Translations under genes and position numbers: made by a program
Shown: positions 6,414 through 13,336 of the stretch, one piece after another
How positions within the stretch are numbered: the stretch's first letter is position 1
Layout: each line of letters starts with the position of its first letter
Assembly (NCBI GenBank): GCA_900315455.1
Contig: OMZE01000013.1
Location: 1 to 64,000 of the forward strand
Direction: 5' to 3'
DNA: 64,000 bases
Source of the DNA: an uncultured Prevotellaceae bacterium
GTDB taxonomy: Bacteria > Bacteroidota > Bacteroidia > Bacteroidales > Bacteroidaceae
Notes under the pieces: generated by a model
The model's database searches: none
Seen by the model: the letters and a program-made list of their open reading frames with translations, nothing else
Told to the model about the DNA's origin: nothing

Positions 6414-6448
6414 GTTTTAAACGCTTCACTATCTGTACCATTTACAGC
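6414..6448 (+). repeat. Array repeat R11
   Basis: Consensus copy and the last one on the right. AT-rich leader-like DNA follows. Confidence 0.95.
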
Positions 6449-6862
6449 CTTTACACTGTAATATATTGATGCAAAGATAATTAAATATATTGAAATACGA
6501 TGAAAAATGGCCGTTTTTTTTATTGTTATGTCATTTTTCTCCTTTTTTTTAACTTGACCGGCAAAATGGCGAAACAGACTTTAGTATTTGAATCACCGAA
6601 AGAACTCTCTCGAAGACAATATGATTGTCATTAACGACAGAGACACAGAAGAAATGACATCGTATCAGATTCCCTGTCATCGTGATATGAATCGTCCCCC
6701 GATGATTACTAACCTCTCAAAAAGGCCATTATTCCCATTCGCTCATTTTCCTCTGCAAATGTTACATGCGGTTATTTTATGGATAAATAAATAAGGAATA
6801 TAAAAAAATCTTTTGTACCTTTACCGCCCCAAATCAAAACTAACTATAACATCATCTGCAGT
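6449..6862. promoter_or_regulatory. AT-rich flank of the array and upstream region of the esterase gene
   Basis: There is no convincing gene in these 414 bp. Directly after R11 lies a perfect 11-bp dyad (TTACACTGTAA, 6451-6461). A minus-strand -7 box TATCTTTG at 6472-6479 points into the array, towards the 79-aa gene. This could be an array leader with a promoter. Near the right end, TACCTTTA at 6816-6823 is a possible -7 box for the esterase gene. Confidence 0.5.
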
Positions 6863-8374
6863 ATGAAGAAAATGAGTATGAGAATCGTCAGCATGATAAT
6901 GGGAGCATTCATGTTGTCGACATCACTTGAAATGAAAGCCGAAGTAGATCCTAATTTCCACATCTACATCTGTTTTGGACAGTCGAACATGGAAGGAAAT
7001 GCCCAATGGGAGTCACAGGACGTGGGGAATGTAGACGAGCGCTTCCAGATGCTGGCTACCTGCAACTTCGACAATCCCAAGCGTACACTTGGCAACTGGT
7101 ACAAGGCCATTTGCCCAATTGTCAACCCACAGGGTAAGTTGGGTCCCTCCGACTACTTCGGACGTACGATGGTAGCCCACCTGCCCGATAATAAGATTGG
7201 TGTTATAGCCGTGGCCATGGGTGGCAGTCCCATCGAGATGTTCGACAAAGACAAGTATCAGCAGAAACTGCAAGACAACCCCAACGAGTGGTGGGCACAA
7301 TTGGCGAAATGGTACTATGGCGGCAACCCCTACGGCCGTATCATCGAGATGGCAAAGAAGGCCCAGGAGGTGGGAGTCATCAAGGGCATCCTGCTCCATC
7401 AGGGCTGTTCCAACTGTGGCGACCCCAACTGGCCCGACATGGTGAAAAAGATATACAACGACATGCTCTCCGACCTTGGTCTGCAGGCAGAAGACGTACC
7501 CCTTCTCGCCGGTGAGGTAGAGTATCAGAATATGGGTGGGGGCTGCTCCAGCCACAACGTACAGGTAGACCGCCTGCCCAGCGTCATTCCTACTGCCCAT
7601 GTGGTGTCTGCCAAGTACCTCCCCGGAAACGGCACTGACCCCTGGCATTTCTCTGCCCAAGGCTATCGCCTCTTTGGTCAGCGCTATGCTCAGATTATGT
7701 TGAGCGTGGTGTATGGACTTGAGATTGACATCGACCAACCTTCTGTTCCCCTGGAACCAAAAGAAGTAGACTACCGCTTCTCCGCGCTGAAAGAGATCAG
7801 TACTACTCCTTTTGCCATTGTCAACGAGGAAGACCATAAGGCTTTGTACACCCGCTTCGAAGGGCATTTGGGATATGGCGATTTCGACGAGGCCTTCTCG
7901 GTGCTCAATGCCGCCTATTACTTTAAACTGGCAAGAACAACTGGCGGCTTCCGACTGGTTGCCGTCACCCCGGAAGGCAACGATTATGTGTTGACGGGCG
8001 ACAGGGGATTCCTCAATTCGCAGTCGGTTGACGGCGATCGCTGCTTCATCGGAGGCGTGAACGGCCAGAATGGTCAGGACATCGCCAAGGGTGCCGTTTG
8101 GGATATGCAGTATGTAGAGGGCAAGGGTTTCTCTATGAGGAATGTCGGCACGGGCAAGTATCTGAAGACCAACGATGCCGCCAAGTACGACGAACCCACT
8201 TACTTCACTTTCTGCACATTGAAGGACGCTCCTTCGGGCATAGATGAAATGGGTATGGTCAGGGAGCACGTTTCATCCACAGACTGGTACATGTTGGATG
8301 GCCGCAGACTCAATCAAAAGCCAACCCAGCCCGGCTTGTATATCGTCAACGGCAAAAAGGTCGTGATTAAGTAG
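6863..8374 (+). CDS. Secreted SGNH/sialate O-acetylesterase-type carbohydrate esterase
   Basis: A 503-aa protein with a signal peptide (cut near residue 26). The SASA-type SGNH hydrolase domain spans about residues 30-300. Visible blocks are FGQSNMEGN (nucleophile Ser), AMGGSPIE (oxyanion Gly) and GTDPWHFSAQGYRLFGQRY (catalytic Asp/His). The usual HQGESD block reads HQGCSN here. A C-terminal module of about 150 residues follows (YYFKLARTTGGFRLVAV), and the tail PGLYIVNGKKVVIK resembles the end of T9SS-exported Prevotella proteins. Likely role: deacetylation of host or plant glycans at the cell surface. It is monocistronic with a terminator behind it. Confidence 0.85.
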   Translation: MKKMSMRIVSMIMGAFMLSTSLEMKAEVDPNFHIYICFGQSNMEGNAQWESQDVGNVDERFQMLATCNFDNPKRTLGNWYKAICPIVNPQGKLGPSDYFGRTMVAHLPDNKIGVIAVAMGGSPIEMFDKDKYQQKLQDNPNEWWAQLAKWYYGGNPYGRIIEMAKKAQEVGVIKGILLHQGCSNCGDPNWPDMVKKIYNDMLSDLGLQAEDVPLLAGEVEYQNMGGGCSSHNVQVDRLPSVIPTAHVVSAKYLPGNGTDPWHFSAQGYRLFGQRYAQIMLSVVYGLEIDIDQPSVPLEPKEVDYRFSALKEISTTPFAIVNEEDHKALYTRFEGHLGYGDFDEAFSVLNAAYYFKLARTTGGFRLVAVTPEGNDYVLTGDRGFLNSQSVDGDRCFIGGVNGQNGQDIAKGAVWDMQYVEGKGFSMRNVGTGKYLKTNDAAKYDEPTYFTFCTLKDAPSGIDEMGMVREHVSSTDWYMLDGRRLNQKPTQPGLYIVNGKKVVIK

Positions 8375-8397
8375 GAGAAGAGAAATGTTGAAAAACA

Positions 8398-8445
8398 AGC
8401 AGGAGCGACTTTGCCCAAGGCAAGTCGCTCCTGCTGTTTTGTTTT
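8398..8445 (+). terminator. Rho-independent terminator after the esterase gene
   Basis: Perfect 14-bp stem (AGCAGGAGCGACTT / AAGTCGCTCCTGCT, 8398-8411 and 8422-8435) followed by TTTTGTTTT. Confidence 0.85.
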
Positions 8446-8541
8446 AGAATCTCAACATTCTTAATGTAGAGCAGGCCATATAACCCCCGCATTATAGCCG
8501 TCTCTTAGCAAGGACTCTAAATATTCCGAAAGATTCATCAT

Positions 8542-9768
8542 TTATCTTTGTTTGTGTCTTTGCAGCCATTGTTTGGGCGTACATCCCTTAAACAGTTTGA
8601 AGTTGCGATAGAAAGATGTGACAGAAGCGAAGCCAGCCTCGTCTGCCAGCAAGAACATGCTTGGGGTGGGATCCGTCTCGAGTCTCTCTACCGCGTATTC
8701 TATGCGCAAGCGGTTGACCATTTCACTGAACGAGAGACCTATTTCCTCTTTCATGGCCCTGTAGATGTATTCACGGTTGGTGCCAAGCCTGACGGCAAGG
8801 TCATTAATGGTGAGATTGTGATTCAAATAGATGCGTTGCCCATACATCAACTCATTGATGTTCTTGCTTAACTCCGAGAAATGGGCATCGTCGCGGCCTT
8901 CCAGGCTTGGGGCGTGTTCCTCGCATTCTGTCATTTCCCTCTCCTCATTGACTGTGTGCTGTTGGTTGACGTGCAAATCCTGTTCCTCCTTCTTTTTCAA
9001 CAATTCTATTTTTTCGTTGAATTCGGCACAACTGAATTGCCGAGTGAATCCCTTGTATCCGATGAGGAAGAGCATGCAACAGAATGAAAATGACGGTATG
9101 GCAAGGAGGGTGATGGAGTGGATGAAAAACATACGTCCCAATATGCCGCAAATGATGGAACTCACTGTGGCTATGATGAAAAGGGAGGCAAGGCTGTAGG
9201 GGATGACGAACACTTTGTCGTCGCTGTCGGCAAAAAAGGCGCGCACATGGTTGTTGTAGTCTTTTGCCTTTTTCCAAGAGAGATATGCTATGGGCAAGAG
9301 TGTCAAAACAAACAAGACGCGCAATGCCTGATGCACGACAACCTGCACATATGCAAGACCTTGCAACTGGCCGTGCCGGATATGATAGAGGTAAATATTG
9401 ATGAAGTCATTGGTTTCTTCTTTCGTCATAGCAACATAGAGCAAACCGACGGCCAACCCACCCAGCAGGGCTGGCACAACAGGCAACAGCCGAAATCGTG
9501 GGTGCTGTTCTGTGACTTGGCATACATAATAAAAGTATAAAGGAAAGACCGCCAGATTGGCCACGCAATATATGGTGTCGGAGATGGGCAACAATTCCGT
9601 CAAATGGGTGAAATACACGGTATGGCCGATATAAAGCAAAGTGGCCATAAAAGAGAATATTGCCAGAAGGAGTTTGTCTTTCTGGTTGTGTTCACAATAA
9701 GAGATAAGCAACGCTGTGCACCAAAAAGCGCAAGTGAGTGTTGGTAAAAGACATAAAAGCAGCGTCAT
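8542..9768 (-). CDS. AraC-family regulator with N-terminal membrane domain
   Basis: A 408-aa protein. The first about 230 residues form roughly seven hydrophobic segments (TLLLCLLPTLTCAFWCTALL, FSFMATLLYIGHTVYF and so on), then a linker with KKKEEQDLH. The last about 100 residues are an AraC-type double helix-turn-helix: NHNLTINDLAVRLGTNREYI, YRAMKEEIGLSFSEMVNRLR, and ADEAGFASVTSFYRNFK.. GCTPKQW. This membrane-sensor-plus-AraC layout is frequent in Prevotella and Bacteroides. A -7 box (TATCTTTG, minus strand) lies at 9807-9814. Its target is unknown; the divergent lipoprotein operon and the esterase gene are candidates by position only. Confidence 0.9.
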   Translation of the reverse strand: MTLLLCLLPTLTCAFWCTALLISYCEHNQKDKLLLAIFSFMATLLYIGHTVYFTHLTELLPISDTIYCVANLAVFPLYFYYVCQVTEQHPRFRLLPVVPALLGGLAVGLLYVAMTKEETNDFINIYLYHIRHGQLQGLAYVQVVVHQALRVLFVLTLLPIAYLSWKKAKDYNNHVRAFFADSDDKVFVIPYSLASLFIIATVSSIICGILGRMFFIHSITLLAIPSFSFCCMLFLIGYKGFTRQFSCAEFNEKIELLKKKEEQDLHVNQQHTVNEEREMTECEEHAPSLEGRDDAHFSELSKNINELMYGQRIYLNHNLTINDLAVRLGTNREYIYRAMKEEIGLSFSEMVNRLRIEYAVERLETDPTPSMFLLADEAGFASVTSFYRNFKLFKGCTPKQWLQRHKQR

Positions 9769-9806
9769 CTCAAGGGTGGAATTTGAACATATTTATTACA
9801 GTCCTA

Positions 9807-9814
9807 CAAAGATA
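9807..9814 (-). promoter_or_regulatory. -7 box upstream of the AraC regulator
   Basis: TATCTTTG on the minus strand, 38 bases before the ATG. A good -33 element at the right distance is not evident. Confidence 0.5.
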
Positions 9815-9970
9815 CATGTTTTTTTTCTTTTTAGCCTCAAAAACGGCTTTATTGGAGTCCATTTGGTCATTTTTGTGAATTTGACATCCTTTTTTTGTGA
9901 ATTTGGGAAGAGACCGAACCCCAACCGCAGTAAATTTGTAAAATAATCGAAAACCCAAATTTTAATATAT

Positions 9971-11572
9971 ATGAAAAAAAACTATCTTATTTTGCTGACA
10001 CTGTTAGTGGCATTGTTCAGTTGGAGTTTGATTGCCTGTGAAGGGGGTGATGATGGTGACGAAAAAGAGAACTCCACAGGCCCAGGGAATTCTACCCAAC
10101 CTGGGAAAAAAGATTATTTGGATTATATTGACCTCAAGAGAGACGGTGGCATTGCCAAATGGGAGTTTGGCACTTCGCCCGCAACCTCCCTCCTCTACCA
10201 CATCGAAACGGTGAATGGGGAGCATTTCGTGGTTGAGGCGCGTAAAGATGCCAACGGCGTACCCACGTCATTGCTCTCGTTGATTGTCCAGACCAAGGGT
10301 GAGAACCCAGAGGTCTCTGAAATTCTTTTCGACGAGCAGAACCGACCGGTTGACGTGGTGGCCCCCAATGGCGTGAGGATCTTATATGAATGGCTGACGG
10401 ACACGAAGGCCGCCATGACTTTCATCGACCCGGAGACCGATGAGCAACTGAATACAGTATATGACTTCGCTTTGGGAGAGGACCAGCAGACACCGAAGGC
10501 ACCAAAGGCCCAAATGAAGCGCGAGGGTGAGGCCACCCTTACTGTCACCCCACTCAGCGACAGGCCAGCGCCGGTGCGCGCGAAGGCTGCCACGGGTGAC
10601 CGCCAGGGAACCATCGTGCTGAGTTCTTGTGGTGTGGGCACACCGGGTCAGCAATGCTGGGTGAAGGTGTACGACCAAGGTACATATGGACATTGGGCAA
10701 CAGAGTCCTCTGGATACCGCGGCAGTTATGAAGCCGTCTGGCAATCGGGAGGCACGTATGTCTATACCTTGCCTTCCATTGAGAACCAGCCCGCCATTGC
10801 TGAGTTCCTGAACATTGCCGGTCCGAAGATCAAATCGTTGATCGACAAAATGTGCTTGCCCAATATGGCGGGAGGCACGTATACCGACCCGATGACAGCA
10901 GAGATGGTGTTCGGGGTTTGCCTAATGGTCATCAAGTACACAGCCATCACGGGCCCGCTCGCCGTGAAACTTGGCGCGGCCTGCACAGCCTTGGGGTCAG
11001 CCCTGTTGCTCTATTGCAATACCCTCAACAAGGCTCTATATTCTCAAGACCCCAATGCTCCGTCTGTCCAGGATTTGCCGCTTGTCAGAGACATGATCGA
11101 CGCTACCTTCGGAAAGTTGTGGAACAATCTGGTGGTGAAACCGGCAACCTATGGCGTTCCAATCGATGTGTGGATATGTCAGCGAGGCTTGGATGGAGTC
11201 CACATGAGTTATGGTTACACTACGGGAAGCGCATCGTCAGGCCCCTTGCCTGTGGTGGAGATAGCAATCAATAGCGAACCCCAAATCAAGTCATTCACAC
11301 TTGAGCCACCGGCGCCCGTCGTCAACCAAGGCTATGACGCTATAGCCACCCTCTCCTGTATGCCGAGTGGAAGCGTGGCAGTGATGACAGTAGTGGGAAC
11401 GGATGGCTATTCGAATACACAGTCTGTGACACTCGAAAATGTGGTTTCCTACGAAATGAAACTACATGTACCAGGTGCTTATACCGAGGGTGTGAAAGAC
11501 CTTTGCACGGTGGCCGTGGAGTTGCCGGATGGCACGTTGTTGAAGAAGCAGGCCTCCCTGGTGTTCCAGTAA
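9971..11572 (+). CDS. Large lipoprotein of unknown function
   Basis: A 533-aa protein with a lipoprotein signal (WSLIAC, Cys at residue 23), then an acidic/Ser-Pro linker (EGGDDGDEKENSTGPG), as in surface-exposed Bacteroidota lipoproteins. The middle (residues about 50-170) has beta-strand text such as LLYHIETVNGEHFVVEARKD and RPVDVVAPNGVRILYEW, a pattern common in Bacteroidota lipoproteins. A Cys- and Gly-rich part and a C-terminal Ig-like segment (residues about 435-533) follow. No enzyme motif was seen. A -7 box TAAATTTG lies at 9931-9938. The DUF1573 gene follows after 12 bases, so the two are likely cotranscribed. Confidence 0.8.
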   Translation: MKKNYLILLTLLVALFSWSLIACEGGDDGDEKENSTGPGNSTQPGKKDYLDYIDLKRDGGIAKWEFGTSPATSLLYHIETVNGEHFVVEARKDANGVPTSLLSLIVQTKGENPEVSEILFDEQNRPVDVVAPNGVRILYEWLTDTKAAMTFIDPETDEQLNTVYDFALGEDQQTPKAPKAQMKREGEATLTVTPLSDRPAPVRAKAATGDRQGTIVLSSCGVGTPGQQCWVKVYDQGTYGHWATESSGYRGSYEAVWQSGGTYVYTLPSIENQPAIAEFLNIAGPKIKSLIDKMCLPNMAGGTYTDPMTAEMVFGVCLMVIKYTAITGPLAVKLGAACTALGSALLLYCNTLNKALYSQDPNAPSVQDLPLVRDMIDATFGKLWNNLVVKPATYGVPIDVWICQRGLDGVHMSYGYTTGSASSGPLPVVEIAINSEPQIKSFTLEPPAPVVNQGYDAIATLSCMPSGSVAVMTVVGTDGYSNTQSVTLENVVSYEMKLHVPGAYTEGVKDLCTVAVELPDGTLLKKQASLVFQ

Positions 11573-11584
11573 TTTTTTGGATTT

Positions 11585-12664
11585 ATGGAAGCAAGGGATT
11601 TCCGACTGCTAGTGATACTCTTGTTGTTCGTCTCCTTCTCTTCTTGCCGACATGGAAGAGGGGGAGGCGAGCCTTTGGTGTATGCAGAGGAGGAGGAATG
11701 GGATGCCGGTCTCATCGATGATACGCTACGCCTCCTGCAACATGACTTCCGTATTATCAATTCCTCTTCTGACACATGTCGGGTCTTGCGTATCGACCGC
11801 ACCTGTGGATGTATCCGCGCCACAGCCGACCGTGATGAGATCTTGCCCGGCGACACGGCCGTCGTGAACATGGTGGTGGAATTGGACAACAGTCCGTACA
11901 TCGACAAGGAAATATATGTATACCTCTCGCTGCAAAAGGAGCCTGTGACGCTCTATATCACGGCTATCAGAGGATTGTCTGACCAGAAAATTCAGAATCA
12001 GTTCCATTACCCTCTGGGGGAGAATCTGCGGGCCTTGGGCACGATGATTGTGCCGCCTTTTTTGGAGCAGGGCAAAACGTGCGGCGCTTTCACCAACATC
12101 GTCAATGCGGGCAAGGAACCGATAGAGGTGGAGTGGGAAATGGAGAATGCACCCCAATGGTTGACCGTTGACGTTCCCTCCCATCTCCAACCCAAGGAGA
12201 CTGGCCGCATCAACGTGTCGTTTGATTTGTCTGAGCCATGCAAAGAATGGGGAAAGCATGAATACACGCTTCTCGTGGGGGAGAAAGGAAAGAAACGCTA
12301 TCCGCTTGTCATACCGGCCATTGTCACTCCCGACCTATCCGCTTCTGCGCAAGGGGCACGCCCTCAAGCCTACTTGCCGAAAACGGGGTATGTGTTGCTC
12401 GACAGCGAAAAACAGCAGACGTCTGTAGTAAAGCACTTCGACATATTGAATATGGGAGGGGGGCTGCTCGTCATAGCCGACATCACCCCCTCGATACCTA
12501 CAGCCAAGTGCAGGTTGGAAAAGACTGAGTTGCCCGAACGCCAGAAGACCCGTGTATTTGTGGAGGTGCCAGTGAAAGACTTGCAGAGAGATTCCGTCAT
12601 GGTGATAGGTATTACTACCAACGACCGAAACTCTCCCTACAAGGAGGTGCAAGTCGTTTATTGA
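11585..12664 (+). CDS. DUF1573-type lipoprotein
   Basis: A 359-aa protein with a lipoprotein signal (FVSFSSC). Residues about 45-130 have the DUF1573 pattern: HDFRIINSSSDTCRVLRIDR, TCGCIRATAD, then GDTAVVNMVVELDN, an Ig-like fold with the characteristic Cys-Gly-Cys turn. A second and a third Ig-like stretch follow (FTNIVNAGKEPIEVEWEMEN; KHFDILNMGGGLLVIADI). Such proteins sit in the envelope; their function is unknown. It is the second gene of the pair starting at 9971, and a terminator follows. Confidence 0.85.
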   Translation: MEARDFRLLVILLLFVSFSSCRHGRGGGEPLVYAEEEEWDAGLIDDTLRLLQHDFRIINSSSDTCRVLRIDRTCGCIRATADRDEILPGDTAVVNMVVELDNSPYIDKEIYVYLSLQKEPVTLYITAIRGLSDQKIQNQFHYPLGENLRALGTMIVPPFLEQGKTCGAFTNIVNAGKEPIEVEWEMENAPQWLTVDVPSHLQPKETGRINVSFDLSEPCKEWGKHEYTLLVGEKGKKRYPLVIPAIVTPDLSASAQGARPQAYLPKTGYVLLDSEKQQTSVVKHFDILNMGGGLLVIADITPSIPTAKCRLEKTELPERQKTRVFVEVPVKDLQRDSVMVIGITTNDRNSPYKEVQVVY

Positions 12665-12696
12665 TGTCATCCCATCTTTTCTTTTATTCCGACAAA

Positions 12697-12730
12697 AAAA
12701 GCCAGTCACTGCAACTGTTGACTGGCTTTT
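12697..12730 (+). terminator. Terminator after the DUF1573 gene
   Basis: Stem AAAAGCCAGTC / GACTGGCTTTT (12697-12707 and 12720-12730), with A-rich and T-rich sides, so it may work on both strands and also serve the small gene at 12766. Confidence 0.75.
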
Positions 12731-12765
12731 CTGTGTTTTTGCACTCTTACATTATTTCCGAAACC

Positions 12766-12906
12766 TTATCTTATAAAAGGGTTGTAATACGGATTGATGT
12801 GGTCGAAAGGGTTGGAGTTCTTGTTGATTTCGTCATAGTGTTTCATGAAGTAAGATGCTGCCTTACCGATGCTCAGCATCATAGATGTCTTTTTCTTTGT
12901 ATCCAT
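12766..12906 (-). CDS. Small cationic protein (46 aa)
   Basis: The start at 12906 was chosen because a -7 box (TATCTTTG, minus strand, 12936-12943) lies 29 bases upstream; longer starts would run into the promoter. The product begins MDTKKKTSMMLSIGKAASYF and ends with an Asn/Pro/Tyr-rich stretch (NPFDHINPYYNPFIR). There is no signal peptide and no known family. It is too small for confident assignment, but promoter, ORF and shared bidirectional terminator together favour a real gene. Confidence 0.5.
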   Translation of the reverse strand: MDTKKKTSMMLSIGKAASYFMKHYDEINKNSNPFDHINPYYNPFIR

Positions 12907-12935
12907 AATTGTTGTTTTGTTGGTGATTTCTGATG

Positions 12936-12943
12936 CAAAGATA
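12936..12943 (-). promoter_or_regulatory. -7 box of the 46-aa gene
   Basis: TATCTTTG on the minus strand. The rest of the 12907-13163 stretch holds a hairpin (TGCGACA...TGTCGCA, 13016-13053) and no gene. Confidence 0.5.
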
Positions 12944-13163
12944 AGGCGTAGATAAACCGGTGAAGTGATATGATGCATTATTTCTTCTCAATAAGACAAG
13001 ACAAAGCCTTGGATTTGCGACAAAAAAGGGAAAAGGCTTCTTTTTCTGTCGCATTTGGTTTAACTGGTTTCCTTAAACTCAAGTTTTGCATCCCGTCTCC
13101 TTAGCGGAATGCTGACGCCGAAGTTACTTTGTCTCGGAAATGAAAAGAAAAATAAATTTTCCT

Positions 13164-13194
13164 TTTGCATTTCTCTCAACTTTTCGTAACTTTG
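13164..13194 (+). promoter_or_regulatory. corA promoter
   Basis: TTTG at 13164-13167, a 19-base spacer, and TAACTTTG at 13187-13194. Transcription should begin near 13201, leaving a leader of about 135 bases before corA. Confidence 0.85.
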
Positions 13195-13200
13195 TCCCCG

Positions 13201-13336
13201 TTAAACCAATTTTTATTTTGAATTATGGACGATTACCCGGCGGAAAGCTTTAGTACGTTGGCGTGAGGATACATCAGATTTGTAATCCTCATGCCGAGTG
13301 AGCATCCCACTTCGCCACAAACATGGAGGATTGCAA
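13201..13336 (+). promoter_or_regulatory. Structured corA leader, candidate translational RNA switch
   Basis: Hairpin P2 pairs 13260-13270 (GGCGTGAGGAT) with 13285-13295 (ATCCTCATGCC). An outer pairing GGCGGA (13239-13244) / TTCGCC (13311-13316) and a small hairpin AGTG/CACT (13297-13311) would close a three-way junction. The 3' arm of P2 can instead pair with the Shine-Dalgarno region: TGTAATCCTCATG (13281-13293) against CATGGAGGATTGCA (13322-13335), 13 pairs with one bulged G. The two structures exclude each other, so P2 formation would free the ribosome binding site. The ligand or trigger is unknown; divalent metal is a guess from the gene controlled. Confidence 0.6.
13225..13266 (+). CDS. 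Leader peptide ORF upstream of corA (13 codons)
   Basis: ATG at 13225 opens a frame encoding MDDYPAESFSTLA, with TGA at 13264-13266 inside the 5' arm of hairpin P2. A ribosome finishing this ORF would cover the 5' arm and release the 3' arm to pair with the corA ribosome binding site. An early acidic/proline stretch (DDYP) is reminiscent of enterobacterial MgtL, where low magnesium makes ribosomes abort. Whether it is translated is unknown; there is no clear Shine-Dalgarno, as is usual in Bacteroidota. Confidence 0.35.
   Translation: MDDYPAESFSTLA

Larger units (their letters stand above)
1029..6448. repeat. Cassette array of eleven 35-bp direct repeats
   Basis: Eleven copies of a 35-bp sequence lie in the same orientation at 1029, 1390, 1727, 2082, 2504, 4196, 4763, 5109, 5750, 6001 and 6414. 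Nine are identical, the one at 2504 has one change and the one at 1029 has two. Insert lengths are 326, 302, 320, 387, 1657, 532, 311, 606, 216 and 378 bp. Each copy starts GTTTTAAACGC and ends CTGTACCATTTACAGC. Both ends contain short inverted repeats: GTTT-T-AAAC, and CTGTA-CCATT-TACAG. The inserts are far too long and variable for a CRISPR array. The layout suggests site-specific capture of DNA segments, but no recombinase is present in the window. Confidence 0.9.

Noticed and set aside
1029..6448. CRISPR array
   Set aside because: The repeats are 35 bp and well conserved, but the inserts are 216-1657 bp, carry genes with promoters, and vary widely in length; no cas genes are present.
6588..6794. 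68-codon plus-strand ORF in the array flank
   Set aside because: No promoter, no recognisable domain, low-complexity text and position in AT-rich intergenic DNA.
13239..13316. tRNA gene (cloverleaf-like closing stem and hairpins before corA)
   Set aside because: The acceptor-like stem has a mismatch, no canonical D or T loop (no TTCGA-type loop) is present, and the central hairpin is far too long for an anticodon arm. A structured leader explains it better.
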